This document shows, in pieces, positions 27,705 to 36,759 of a DNA stretch of 64,000 bases. How positions within the stretch are numbered: position 1 is the first letter of the stretch; the number at the start of each line of letters is the position of its first letter. The DNA is from Burkholderiales bacterium (GTDB lineage: Bacteria; Pseudomonadota; Gammaproteobacteria; Burkholderiales; JAEUOS01): positions 1 to 64,000 of the forward strand of contig JAEUOR010000003.1 of NCBI GenBank assembly GCA_016790635.1, given 5' to 3'. The translations under genes were made by a program, and so were the position numbers. The notes under the pieces are model-generated. The model worked only from the letters and a program-made list of their open reading frames with translations, was not told where the DNA came from and searched no databases.

Positions 27705-28966
27705 GGCTTGCCCGGATCGGCAGCGTAGTCCGCAACCAGGTTGAGCAGCAGGCGCAGCCCCAGCAGCAGTCCGGATTCGTCGACGTAGAAGTGCGGCGAA
27801 TGATTGGCCGGCGCCTGCGCAGGGTCCTTGTCGCGCGGCGTGATGCCGATGAAGTAGAAGACCCCGGGGATCTCCTTCTGGAAATAGGAAAAGTCCTCGC
27901 CGCCGCCGGTCTTGGGCACGTGCACCACACCGTCGTCGCCGCCGACCCGCGTCAGGGTGGGGAGGCTCCACAGGGTCAGTTTTGGGTCGTTGACCGTGAC
28001 GGGGTAGCCGCGCGTGGTACCGACCTCGGCTTTCATGTGGCAGGAGCAGGCGATGTTGGTCGCGGTGTCGGCAATGCGCTCGCGGATCATTTCGCGCTGG
28101 TTCTCGTCGAAGGTCCGGAAGGTGCCGCGCAGTTCCACTTCGTCCGGAATGATGTTCTCGCGCACCCCGCCGTGGATCATGCCGACGGTCACCACGGCCG
28201 GCTCGTGCATGATGTCCAACTGGCGCGATACCAGGGTCTGCAGACCCAGTACCACCTGTGCGGAAGCGACCACCGGGTCGGCGCCCAGCCAGGGCATCGC
28301 GCCATGGGTCTGGCGCCCGCGTACCTTGATCCAGAAATTGTCGGTCGAGGCCATCATCGCGCCGGGTCGGTAGCCGATCTTGCCCGCGTTGAGTGCCGAG
28401 ATCACGTGCAGCCCGAATATGGCTTGCGGGCGCGGGTTCTCCAGCACCGCCTCCTCGACCATCAGTCGCGCACCGCCCTTGGCATAGCCCGGCAGTCCTT
28501 CCTCGGCGGGCTGGAAGATGAACTTGACCGAGCCGGCCAGCAGGTCGCGCGACTGGGCCAGCACCTGCGCCACGCCCATCAGGATCGCGACGTGGCAGTC
28601 GTGTCCGCAGGCGTGCATGGTGCCGACTTCCTCGCCGTTCCATTGCGCGCGCGCCTTCGAGGCGAACGGTACATCGACCTCCTCGGTGACCGGCAGGGCA
28701 TCCATGTCGGCGCGCAAAGCGATGCAGGGACCGGGTAGCGCGCCCTTGAGGAGCCCGACCACGCCGGTCACGGCGACGCCTTCACGCACTTCGTCCAGGC
28801 CCAGGGCGCGCAGGTGGGCAGCGACGATGCCGGCGGTGCGCACTTCCTGGTTGCCCAGTTCCGGGTGGGCGTGCAGGTCGCGGCGCCAGGCGATCACCTG
28901 GGACTCCAGCGCGGCGGCGCGTGCTTCAAGATGCGCGATCAGCGCGGGTTCGACTGGGGCATTCAT
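27701..28966 (-). CDS. M20-family amidohydrolase (N-acyl-amino acid/hippurate hydrolase type)
   Basis: A 421-residue metallopeptidase-fold hydrolase. The start at 28966 is preceded by GGAG and gives the standard N-terminus, whereas an ATG 90 bases earlier would add a non-conserved tail. Metal and catalytic motifs: DLHAHPELG near residue 30, ALRADMDALP near 85, MHACGHDCHVA near 115, QPAEEG near 147 with the catalytic Glu pair, LHVISALNAG near 185 and THGAMPWLGADP near 220. It hydrolyses N-acylated amino acids or related amides, releasing a carboxylate. It overlaps the GNAT gene and is transcribed divergently from the MarR gene. Confidence 0.93.
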   Translation of the reverse strand: MNAPVEPALIAHLEARAAALESQVIAWRRDLHAHPELGNQEVRTAGIVAAHLRALGLDEVREGVAVTGVVGLLKGALPGPCIALRADMDALPVTEEVDVPFASKARAQWNGEEVGTMHACGHDCHVAILMGVAQVLAQSRDLLAGSVKFIFQPAEEGLPGYAKGGARLMVEEAVLENPRPQAIFGLHVISALNAGKIGYRPGAMMASTDNFWIKVRGRQTHGAMPWLGADPVVASAQVVLGLQTLVSRQLDIMHEPAVVTVGMIHGGVRENIIPDEVELRGTFRTFDENQREMIRERIADTATNIACSCHMKAEVGTTRGYPVTVNDPKLTLWSLPTLTRVGGDDGVVHVPKTGGGEDFSYFQKEIPGVFYFIGITPRDKDPAQAPANHSPHFYVDESGLLLGLRLLLNLVADYAADPGKP

Positions 28967-29043
28967 GGGGAACTCCGCAGGGACGAAGGCAAATTCTACG
29001 CCCCGCCGCAGGCCTCCGGCCCCGTCGGGCAGCCCCGCCATGC

Positions 29044-29063
29044 TAGACTCGTGCAATTACACG
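29044..29063 (+). promoter_or_regulatory. Candidate MarR promoter and operator
   Basis: An extended -10 motif, TGC followed by TAGACT (29044-29049), is followed directly by the palindrome CGTGCAATTACACG (29050-29063), which matches its own reverse complement at 12 of 14 positions around an AATT centre. It lies between the divergent amidohydrolase and MarR genes, 50 bases before the MarR start. MarR proteins bind short palindromes of this type near their own promoter, so autoregulation is likely. No clear -35 is seen. Confidence 0.5.
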
Positions 29064-29113
29064 TATCCAGCGCCCGGCATGCAGTTGCGCGCGTCCGGCG
29101 CCTCCATCCCGCA

Positions 29114-29620
29114 ATGCGTGCCGCAAGCACCACCGGTCGTTCCCAGTCTGCCGGCAGGCCGGGCGCCCTCGACCCTGCCGGCGCGGAGTGCACCTGCTTC
29201 AAGCTGCGCAGCCTGTCGCGCCAGGTGACGCGCTTTTACGACCGGATTCTTGCGCCGGCCGGGCTGAAGGTCACACAGTACTCGGTCCTGGGGCGGACGC
29301 GCGCCTGCATGGCCGCCGGCCGTGCGCCGACAGTATCTGAACTCGCCGAAGCGCTCAACACCGACCGCACGACGCTGACGCGCAACCTCGGACCGCTCAT
29401 CGACGCGGGATGGCTGAAAGTGGGTGATGGCCCGGATGCGCGCAGCAAGGCGGTCTCGCTTACGCCGGCAGGCGAGGCCGCGCTGCGCCATGCGCGCGGG
29501 ATGTGGCGCGAGGCAGAGCGGCGCCTGCGCGAGACCGCCGCGGATTCCGACATCGACCAGTTGCATACGCTGATCGACCGCTTGCTACCGCGCTTGACCC
29601 ATAGGAGTTCCTTCACATGA
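29114..29620 (+). CDS. MarR-family transcriptional regulator
   Basis: A 168-residue winged-helix regulator. I chose the ATG at 29114; the first about 30 residues are low-complexity and the fold starts at CTCFKLRSLSRQVTRFYD, so a downstream alternative start is possible. The DNA-binding helices lie around PTVSELAEALNTDRTTLTRNLGPLIDAGW, with the wing near DARSKAVSLTPAG. Its stop overlaps the ATG of the first MFS gene (ATGA), so it is translated with the transporters. Together with the palindrome upstream this implies ligand-controlled repression of the MarR-MFS-MFS unit. The ligand is unknown but presumably the exported or imported compound. Confidence 0.88.
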   Translation: MRAASTTGRSQSAGRPGALDPAGAECTCFKLRSLSRQVTRFYDRILAPAGLKVTQYSVLGRTRACMAAGRAPTVSELAEALNTDRTTLTRNLGPLIDAGWLKVGDGPDARSKAVSLTPAGEAALRHARGMWREAERRLRETAADSDIDQLHTLIDRLLPRLTHRSSFT

Positions 29621-30816
29621 ACCGCGCCTGGCGAACTCCCGGCACCATCGTCGCGCTATGCGCGATCGTGCTCAATCTCGCGCTCGGGCTACGCTTCGGC
29701 TATGGGCTTCTCATGAAGCCGATGAGCGCGGATCTGGGCTTCGGTCGCGAAGTCCTGTCGCTCACCCTGGCAGTGGCCGGCCTGACCTGGGGGTTATCGC
29801 AGCCCTTCACCGGCGCCATCGCCGACCGGATCGGCGCCGGCCGCGTGCTCCTGGCCGGCGCGATCCTGTCGATCATCGGCAGTGTTTCGATGGCCTATGC
29901 GACCTCCCCGCTGGCGCTGATCCTCCTGGTCGGTGTCGTGGGCGGCATCGGCTCGGGTGCCATGTCCTTCGGCGTGGTCTTCGGCATCATCGGGCGCAAC
30001 GTGCCGGCCGAGGCGCGCAATCGCGCCATCACGATCGCGACCGCGGCGGGTTCCTTCGGCCAGTTCCTGTTCGTCCCGTACACGCAAGCGCTCATCAACG
30101 CACTCGGGTGGCAGGGTGCGCTCCTCGCGCTCGCGGCGACCACGCTGGTGCTCATTCCGGTGGCCGCCGCCCTGGCCGAGCCGCCGGCTGCTGCTTCTGG
30201 CGCCGGCGACCAGTCGATCCGCCAGGCGATTGGCGAGGCCTTCGCCGAGCGTAATTTCCGCTTGCTCCTCGCCGGCTACTTCGTATGCGGATTTCACGTC
30301 ATGTTCGTCTCGACGCACTTTCCCGCCTATGTCAGCGATCGCGGCTTTTCGGCCAACGTGGGGGCGACTGCGCTGGCGCTGATCGCCCTGTTCAACATTC
30401 TCGGCACCTATACCTGGGGCATGCTGGGTGGGCGCTATGTCAAGAAGAACCTGCTCTCGATGATCTATGCGCTGCGCTCGGTGGCGGTCCTGGGGCTCCT
30501 TTATCTGCCGGCCTCGGAGGCGACCTTCTACGCCTTTGCAGCGGCCTTCGGCTTCCTGTACCTGTCGACCGTGCCGCTCACGACCGGGGTGATCGGCACC
30601 TTCTTCGGGGTCCGCTACCTGGGCATGCTGTCGGGGGCGGCGACAGCGGTGCATCAGGTCGGCGCCTTCGTCGGCATCTGGCTGGGCGGACGCGTCTTCG
30701 ATGCGCTCGGTTCCTACGATGCGGTGTGGTGGGTGGCCGTCGCGCTCGGTGTTTTCGCCGCGCTCATCAACCTGCCGATCCGCGAGGCGCCGGTGGCGCG
30801 CCTGCGCGCGGCCTGA
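29617..30816 (+). CDS. MFS transporter, first of a tandem pair
   Basis: A 399-residue major facilitator protein with about 12 hydrophobic segments. The N-terminal half has LRFGYGLLMKPMSADLGFGREVLSL and the GAIADRIGAGRVLL loop (motif A type, between helices 2 and 3). The C-terminal half carries LSTVPLTTGVIGTFFGVRYLGMLSG and HQVGAFVGIWLGGRVFD. This C-terminal signature matches the oxalate/formate-antiporter-like or monocarboxylate group. It starts within the MarR stop. The second MFS gene 30827 carries near-identical landmarks, so this is a duplication. Confidence 0.88.
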   Translation: MNRAWRTPGTIVALCAIVLNLALGLRFGYGLLMKPMSADLGFGREVLSLTLAVAGLTWGLSQPFTGAIADRIGAGRVLLAGAILSIIGSVSMAYATSPLALILLVGVVGGIGSGAMSFGVVFGIIGRNVPAEARNRAITIATAAGSFGQFLFVPYTQALINALGWQGALLALAATTLVLIPVAAALAEPPAAASGAGDQSIRQAIGEAFAERNFRLLLAGYFVCGFHVMFVSTHFPAYVSDRGFSANVGATALALIALFNILGTYTWGMLGGRYVKKNLLSMIYALRSVAVLGLLYLPASEATFYAFAAAFGFLYLSTVPLTTGVIGTFFGVRYLGMLSGAATAVHQVGAFVGIWLGGRVFDALGSYDAVWWVAVALGVFAALINLPIREAPVARLRAA

Positions 30817-30826
30817 CCTGCATGGC

Positions 30827-32050
30827 ATGCGCATGAACATGAGCGCGCAGGCAGCTGGCTGGCGCACGCCGGTGGTGGTGCTGCTGGCGGGGGCGCTGGT
30901 GGTCAATTTCTCGATGGGCCTGCGTCATGGCATGGGGCTTTTCCTCACGCCGATGACAGTCGATCTGGCCATGTCGCGCGAACATTTCTCGCTCGCCATC
31001 GCGGTGCAGAACATCATGTGGGGCATCTCGGCTCCGCTCTTGGGGATGCTGGCCGACAAGTACGGCAGCGGGCGGGTGGTTGCCGCGACCTGCGTCCTGT
31101 ATGCGCTCGGGCTCCTTGGAATGCAGCACGCGACGACGCCCATCGTGCTGTGGCTGACCGGCGGCGCGCTGATCGGCATCGCACAGGGTGGCTGCACCAT
31201 GGGCGTGATCACGGGGGCGATCGGCCGCGCCACGCCGCCCGCGCAACGCCAGCAGGCGCTGGCGATATCCGGTGCACTCGGCGCCTTCGGCCAGTTCTAC
31301 CTGGTCCCGGTCCTGCAATGGCTGATCGGCACCTGGGGCTGGGGCGCGGCACTGGGGGCCGCCGCGCTGGCCATGCTGGCGGTCGCGCCGGTGGCCATCG
31401 CGCTGGCTGAACCTCCCCGTGCGGCGCAAGGAGCTGCGCAGCAACAGTCGGTCGGCCAGGCTCTCAGGGAAGCGCTGCGCGAACGCGGCTTTGTGCTCCT
31501 GTGCCTGGGCTTTTTCGTCTGCGGCATCCAGGTGGTGTTCATCGGCTTGCACCTGCCTTCCTACCTGCGCGACAAGGGCCTGGGCGCGGAGGTCGGCGTG
31601 GTCGCGCTGGCATTGATCGCGGTGTCCAACATTGCCGGCACCTACTGGTGGGGCATGCAGGGTGCGCGCCGGCCGAAGCGCCATCTGCTGTCGATGATCT
31701 ACGCGCTGCGCGCCGCATTCATCCTGGTCTTCCTCGCCGTGCCACTCACGCCGTGGACGGTGTACGCATTCGCGCTCGCGATGGGCACCCTGTGGCTGTC
31801 GACCGTGCCGCTGACCAACGGCCTGGTGGCGCAGGTTTTCGGCGTGCAGTATCTGTCCATGCTGGCCGGCATGGTGTTCCTGTGTCACCAGGTCGGCAGC
31901 TTCCTGGGCGCCTGGATGGGCGGCGCGCTGTTCGACGCCACCGGCAGCTACACCGTGGCCTGGCTGGTTTGCGCCGGGTTCGGCATCTTCGCCGCGCTGG
32001 TGCACCTGCCGATCGACGAGCGGCCGCTGGCCGCGCGCGCGGCGGCGTGA
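30827..32050 (+). CDS. MFS transporter, second of a tandem pair
   Basis: A 407-residue paralogue of the preceding gene. Matching landmarks include LRHGMGLFLTPMTVDLAMSREHFSL, LLGMLADKYGSGRVV, LWLSTVPLTNGLVAQVFGVQYLSMLAG and HQVGSFLGAWMGGALFD. It starts at the ATG at 30827 (others at 30833 and 30839 are in frame), 11 bases after the first copy's stop. Two homologous transporters in tandem under one MarR regulator may act on related substrates, work as importer and exporter, or form a heteromeric pair. No direct evidence separates these. Confidence 0.87.
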   Translation: MRMNMSAQAAGWRTPVVVLLAGALVVNFSMGLRHGMGLFLTPMTVDLAMSREHFSLAIAVQNIMWGISAPLLGMLADKYGSGRVVAATCVLYALGLLGMQHATTPIVLWLTGGALIGIAQGGCTMGVITGAIGRATPPAQRQQALAISGALGAFGQFYLVPVLQWLIGTWGWGAALGAAALAMLAVAPVAIALAEPPRAAQGAAQQQSVGQALREALRERGFVLLCLGFFVCGIQVVFIGLHLPSYLRDKGLGAEVGVVALALIAVSNIAGTYWWGMQGARRPKRHLLSMIYALRAAFILVFLAVPLTPWTVYAFALAMGTLWLSTVPLTNGLVAQVFGVQYLSMLAGMVFLCHQVGSFLGAWMGGALFDATGSYTVAWLVCAGFGIFAALVHLPIDERPLAARAAA

Positions 32051-32100
32051 TGAATCAGGCTGCGGCGAGGCGTGCTATCTTTTGAGATTCAAACCAAACA

Positions 32101-32121
32101 CGCGACCAGCCGGTGGTCGCG
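32101..32121. promoter_or_regulatory. Inverted repeat in the leader of the RND operon
   Basis: A perfect 8-bp inverted repeat, CGCGACCA / TGGTCGCG, around a GCCGG loop lies 50 bases after the MFS stop and 52 bases before the adaptor start I chose. A TATCTT hexamer occurs 24 bases upstream (32077-32082). It could be an operator or a leader hairpin. A GTG at 32113 sits inside it and is therefore not a credible start. Confidence 0.4.
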
Positions 32122-32172
32122 CACAACAACATGGCGCCGCATGACGGCGCTCCCTTGCCGAATCTGGTGACC

Positions 32173-33684
32173 ATGGCGTCGACTGCCAAAATTCTCGTTC
32201 CAAGCGTCATCGTGGCAGCCCTCCTGGGCGCCGGCGGCGTGATCTTGTACAACAAGTCCGCGCAGCAATCGGCGCAGATGCCGGCCGGCAAAGCCGGGGC
32301 CCCGCCTGCCGGGTCGGGCGAAGCCGGTGCCGGGAAGGGGCCGGGTGGCGGCCCACCGGGCGCAGGGGCAGGTCCAGGCAAGGGCGGACCCGGAGGGCCC
32401 GGGGGGGCAGGCGGCCCGCCGGCGGCGGTTGAGGTCGTCAAGGCCGCCATGCAGTCGCTTGCTGTCAGCACCACGGCGGTCGGCAGCTTGCGTTCCGACG
32501 AGTCGGTGACCCTGCGTCCCGAGGTTTCCGGACGCATCAGCGAGATCCTCTTCAAGGAAGGTGAGCGCGTCGCCCGAAACAGCGTGCTGGTGCGTTTCGA
32601 TGATTCGGTCACGCGCGCGGAAATGGAACAGGCACGTGCCAACCTGGCTTTGGCGAGGACCAAGTTCGAACGCTCCCGTGACCTGGAGAAGAAGGGCTTC
32701 GTCAGCGCACAGGCGCGCGACGAGGCCGACAGCGGCTTGAAGGTCAGCGAAGCCGCTGCCAAGCTGGTCGAGGCGCGCCTGGCCAAGTTCGAGGTCCGCG
32801 CCCCGTTTTCCGGCGTGATCGGACTGCGCACGGTCTCGGTCGGCGACTACGTGCGTGAAGGCCAGGAAATGGTCAACCTGGAGTCGATCGATCCGCTCAA
32901 GGTGGACTTCCGCATTCCCGAGGTATTTCTCTCGCAGACCAAGGTCGGCCAGCCTTTGCAGTTCTCGCTCGACGCGATGCCGGGTCGCAACTATGAAGGC
33001 CGCGTCTTCGCAATCAATCCCTTGATCGATGCCGCCGGGCGCTCGATCGTGATCCGTGCCACGGTCCGCAACCCGGAAGGGAAGCTGCGCCCGGGCATGT
33101 TCGCGCGGGTGCGCCTGCTCTTCGACGACCAGAAGGAAGCCGTGGTGGTGCCGGAGACCGCGCTTGTTCCCCAGGGCGGCGAGCAGTTCGTCTTCAAGGT
33201 CGTCGAGGGGCGCGCGCAGCGCGCGCGGGTCGACATCGGCCAGCGGCGCGACGGCAAGGTCGAGGTTCTGTCCGGCGTCGCCAAGGATGACACCATCGTC
33301 GTCGCCGGCCAGTTGCGCCTGCGCGAAGGCGTCAACGTGCGCATCGCCGGCGCCGGAGGGCCGCCCGGCAAGGGCGGGCCGCCGGGCGAGCCCGGCAAGG
33401 GTGCGCCTGTGCAAGCCGAGGCCAAAGGCGCGGCGGCACCTGATGGAGCAGCGACCAAGGGCGCGCCCGGCAAGGGTGCGCCTGCGCAGACGGAAGCCAA
33501 AGGCACGGCGGCTGACGCCGGGTCCAAGGGAGCGCCGGCAGGCGGCGCGGGCAAGGGCGCGGCCGCGGATGCCGCTGCCAAGGCGGACCAGGGCGGCACG
33601 GCAGGCTCGCAGGCGGGGCCCGTCAGGCCGTCGGGCACGCCGGCGGCGGCACCCGCGGGTCCGCCCGGCAAGGGAGGCGCATGA
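32173..33684 (+). CDS. RND efflux periplasmic adaptor with Gly/Pro/Lys-rich N- and C-terminal regions
   Basis: A 503-residue membrane fusion protein. The start at ATG 32173 gives an N-terminal membrane anchor (AKILVPSVIVAALLGAGGVIL); an ATG at 32131 and a GTG at 32113 are alternatives, with no good ribosome site for any. Adaptor core from about residue 95: AVGSLRSDESVTLRPEVSGRISEILFKEGERV (lipoyl half), helical hairpin with ARANLALARTKFERSRDL, and FEVRAPFSGVIGLRTVSVGDYV. Unusual are a collagen-like GPGG/GKGGPGGP stretch at about residues 50-85 and a tail from about residue 395 built of GKGAP, AEAKG and GKGG repeats. The adaptor bridges the pump to an outer-membrane channel not seen here. Confidence 0.9.
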   Translation: MASTAKILVPSVIVAALLGAGGVILYNKSAQQSAQMPAGKAGAPPAGSGEAGAGKGPGGGPPGAGAGPGKGGPGGPGGAGGPPAAVEVVKAAMQSLAVSTTAVGSLRSDESVTLRPEVSGRISEILFKEGERVARNSVLVRFDDSVTRAEMEQARANLALARTKFERSRDLEKKGFVSAQARDEADSGLKVSEAAAKLVEARLAKFEVRAPFSGVIGLRTVSVGDYVREGQEMVNLESIDPLKVDFRIPEVFLSQTKVGQPLQFSLDAMPGRNYEGRVFAINPLIDAAGRSIVIRATVRNPEGKLRPGMFARVRLLFDDQKEAVVVPETALVPQGGEQFVFKVVEGRAQRARVDIGQRRDGKVEVLSGVAKDDTIVVAGQLRLREGVNVRIAGAGGPPGKGGPPGEPGKGAPVQAEAKGAAAPDGAATKGAPGKGAPAQTEAKGTAADAGSKGAPAGGAGKGAAADAAAKADQGGTAGSQAGPVRPSGTPAAAPAGPPGKGGA

Positions 33685-36600
33685 TTCTCTCCGAGATCTG
33701 CATCAAGCGGCCGGTCTTCGCGACCGTCCTGTCGTTGTCGGTGTTGCTGGTGGGCGCGATCTCATACGAGCGCCTGACGGTGCGCGAGTATCCGCGCATC
33801 GACGAACCGGTCGTCTCGGTCAATACCACCTACAAGGGCGCTTCCGCCGAGGTCATCGAGTCGCAGGTGACCAAGGTGCTCGAGGATTCCCTGTCCGGCA
33901 TCGAGGGCGTCGAGGTCATGACCTCGCGCAGCCGTTCCGAGACCAGCCAGATCAATGTGCGCTTCCGTCTCTCGCGCGAACCTGACTCGGCGGCGGCGGA
34001 CGTGCGCGACAAGGTGGCGCGCGTGCGTGCCAAGCTGCCGGTCGGCACCGACGAGCCGGTCATCGCCAAGGTCGAAGCCGAGTCCTTTCCAGTGGTGTGG
34101 ATCGCGGTCGAGTCGGCGACGCTCTCGCCGATGGAGACTTCGGACTACATCACGCGCTACATCAAGCCGCGCATGTCGGTGCTGCCGGGCGCTGCGGATG
34201 TGCGCATCTTCGGTGAGCGCGCGGTGTCGATGCGCATCTGGGTCGATCGCGACCGGCTGGCGGCGTACCGCCTGACCCCGCAGGACGTCGAGGATGCGCT
34301 GCGGCGCCAGAACGTCGAGATTCCCGCCGGGCGCATCGAATCGCGCTCGCGCGAGTTCACGATCGTTTCGCAGACCGACCTGCAGGCGCGCGGGCAGTTC
34401 GAGAACGTCGTGGTCGCCAACGTCAACGGCTACCCGGTGCGCATCAAGGATGTCGCCACGGTAGGTCTGGGCGCGTTGGATGAACGCGTCATCGCGCGCT
34501 TCAAGGGGACGCCTGCGATCAACATCGGCGTGATCCGCCAGCAGACCGCCAATCCGCTGGAACTGTCCAAGACGGTGCGCGCGGAAGTCGAGAGGATCAA
34601 TCCGACCCTGCCGGAGGGCATGAAGCTCAACATCGCCTACGACTCGTCGGTTTTCATCGACGAGTCCATCGACGGGGTCTTCAAGACCATCGTCGAGGCG
34701 GTTGCGCTGGTGGTCCTGGTGATCTTCTTCTTCCTGCGCAGCCTGCGGGCGACGCTGATCCCGCTGGTGACCATCCCGGTCTCGCTCATCGGCACATTTG
34801 CGCTGATGTACATGTTCGGCTTCTCGATCAACACCCTGACGCTCCTGGCCATGGTGCTGGCCATCGGACTGGTCGTCGACGATGCCATCGTCGTGCTGGA
34901 GAACATCCACCGCCATGTCGAGGAGGGTCTGCCGCGCATGCAGGCGGCCTTCAAGGGCGCGCGCGAGATCGGTTTCGCGGTGGTGGCGATGACCCTGACG
35001 CTGGCCGCGGTCTATGCGCCGCTGGGCTTCGCCACCGGGCGCACCGGGCGTCTTTTCATCGAGTTCGCGCTGGCGTTGGCGGGCGCGGTCATCGTCTCGG
35101 GTTTCGTCGCGCTGACGCTCTCGCCGATGATGTGCTCGCTGCTGCTCAAGCACGAGACCAAGCACAGTCGCGCCTTCATGCTCATCGAGGGTTTCCTCGG
35201 CGCGCTGACGCGCGGCTACCGCCGCGTCCTGACCGGCGCGCTGTCCATGCGCTGGCTGGTCATGCTGGGCTGGCTGGCCTGCATCGGCGCCATGGTGTGG
35301 CTGTTCTCGATGCAGAAGTCCGAACTGGCGCCGACCGAGGACCGCGGCGTGATTTTCGGCATCGTCACGGCGCCGCAGGGATCGACCCCGACCTTCACCG
35401 CGCAGAACATGCTGCCGATCGAGGCGGAGTACGCCAAGATTCCCGAGGCGCACGCGTTCCAGACCGTCGCCGGCTTCCCGACCGTGACCGACGGAGTCGC
35501 CATCGTGCGCCTCAAGCACTGGGACGAGCGCGCGCGCAAGCAGCAGGACATCACGCGCGAACTGCTGCCCAAGTTCATGGGCATACCGGGCGTGCTGGCG
35601 TTTCCCACCAACCCGCCTTCGCTGGGGCAGTCGCCGCGCTCCACCCCGCTCGAGTTCGTCATCATGGCGCAGGTGCCGTATGTCGAGCTGCAGCGCATGG
35701 TCGAGCGCTTCATGGGCGAACTGCAGAAGAACCCGAACATCCTCAACCTGCAGACCGATCTGCGCCTGAACACGCCGGAACTTCGTGTCGCGGTCAACCG
35801 CGAAAAGCTGGCTGACGTGGGGGTGCCGGTCGATGTGGTCGGGCGCACGCTCGAGACCATGCTCGGCGGACGCCAAGTGACGCGGTTCAAGCGCGACGGT
35901 GAACAGTACGACGTGGTCGTGCAGGTGACCCCGCGCGACCGCACCACCAACACCGACATCAGCGACATCTACGTGCGTGCGCGCGGCGGCGAGATGGTGC
36001 AGCTGTCGAACCTCCTGTCGGTGCGTGAAGGCGTGTCACCGCAATCGCTCAACCACTTCAACCGCATCCGCGCCGTCACCGTGACCGGCACCATGGCGCC
36101 GGGCTACACCATGGGCGAGGCGCTGGCGGCGATGGACGAAGCGGCCAAGCGAACCCTGCCTGCGACGGTGGCGACCGACCTCAACGGCCAGTCGCGCGAA
36201 TTCCGCAATTCGTCCGGCAGCATCTACCTGACCTTCGTGCTGGCGCTCGCCTTCATCTACCTGGTGCTGGCCGGGCAGTTCGAGAGCTTCATCGACCCCT
36301 TCGTGATCATGCTCTCGGTGCCCTTGTCCATGACCGGGGCGCTCCTGGCCCTGTGGGCCACCGACGGCACCCTCAACATCTACAGCCAGATCGGGCTCAT
36401 CACCCTGGTGGGATTGATCACCAAGCACGGCATCCTGATCGTCGAGTTCTCCAACCAGCTGCGCGACCAGGGCGTGCAGCTCATGGAAGCGGTCATCGAG
36501 GCTTCGGTGCTGCGCCTGCGCCCCATCCTCATGACCACCGGCGCGATGGTGCTGGGCGCCGTGCCGCTGGCCTTGTCGCACGGCGCCGGCGCCGAGTCGC

Positions 36601-36752
36601 GCAAGCAGATTGGCTGGGTGATCGTAGGCGGCATGACCCTCGGCACGATACTGACGCTCCTGGTCGTGCCGGTGGTCTACACACTGCTGTCGGGGCGGCG
36701 TCACTCGCCGGTCGCGGAAGCGGAGCCCGGCGAGACGGTCCCCGCCCACTGA
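33681..36752 (+). CDS. RND multidrug efflux permease
   Basis: A 1023-residue inner-membrane pump of the HAE family, starting in overlap with the adaptor stop. It has the expected twelve hydrophobic segments with two large periplasmic loops. The proton-relay pair is visible in LAIGLVVDDAIVVLENIHRHVEEGLPRMQAAF as adjacent aspartates near residue 400, and the family signature SEICIKRPVFATVLSLSVLLVG opens the protein. The second half contains FIYLVLAGQFESFIDPFVIMLSVPLS. Drug or solvent efflux is likely, using the adaptor encoded just upstream. No regulator or TolC-like channel adjoins. The next gene dnaQ starts eight bases after its stop, without a visible terminator. Confidence 0.94.
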   Translation: MILSEICIKRPVFATVLSLSVLLVGAISYERLTVREYPRIDEPVVSVNTTYKGASAEVIESQVTKVLEDSLSGIEGVEVMTSRSRSETSQINVRFRLSREPDSAAADVRDKVARVRAKLPVGTDEPVIAKVEAESFPVVWIAVESATLSPMETSDYITRYIKPRMSVLPGAADVRIFGERAVSMRIWVDRDRLAAYRLTPQDVEDALRRQNVEIPAGRIESRSREFTIVSQTDLQARGQFENVVVANVNGYPVRIKDVATVGLGALDERVIARFKGTPAINIGVIRQQTANPLELSKTVRAEVERINPTLPEGMKLNIAYDSSVFIDESIDGVFKTIVEAVALVVLVIFFFLRSLRATLIPLVTIPVSLIGTFALMYMFGFSINTLTLLAMVLAIGLVVDDAIVVLENIHRHVEEGLPRMQAAFKGAREIGFAVVAMTLTLAAVYAPLGFATGRTGRLFIEFALALAGAVIVSGFVALTLSPMMCSLLLKHETKHSRAFMLIEGFLGALTRGYRRVLTGALSMRWLVMLGWLACIGAMVWLFSMQKSELAPTEDRGVIFGIVTAPQGSTPTFTAQNMLPIEAEYAKIPEAHAFQTVAGFPTVTDGVAIVRLKHWDERARKQQDITRELLPKFMGIPGVLAFPTNPPSLGQSPRSTPLEFVIMAQVPYVELQRMVERFMGELQKNPNILNLQTDLRLNTPELRVAVNREKLADVGVPVDVVGRTLETMLGGRQVTRFKRDGEQYDVVVQVTPRDRTTNTDISDIYVRARGGEMVQLSNLLSVREGVSPQSLNHFNRIRAVTVTGTMAPGYTMGEALAAMDEAAKRTLPATVATDLNGQSREFRNSSGSIYLTFVLALAFIYLVLAGQFESFIDPFVIMLSVPLSMTGALLALWATDGTLNIYSQIGLITLVGLITKHGILIVEFSNQLRDQGVQLMEAVIEASVLRLRPILMTTGAMVLGAVPLALSHGAGAESRKQIGWVIVGGMTLGTILTLLVVPVVYTLLSGRRHSPVAEAEPGETVPAH

Positions 36753-36759
36753 GTGCGGC

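Noticed and set aside
29794..30906. 370-codon minus-strand frame opposite the first MFS gene
   Set aside because: Rich in Gln/Arg/His and opposite twelve clear transmembrane segments on the plus strand.
33762..35876. 704-codon minus-strand open frame opposite the RND pump
   Set aside because: Antisense shadow of a well-supported transporter gene.
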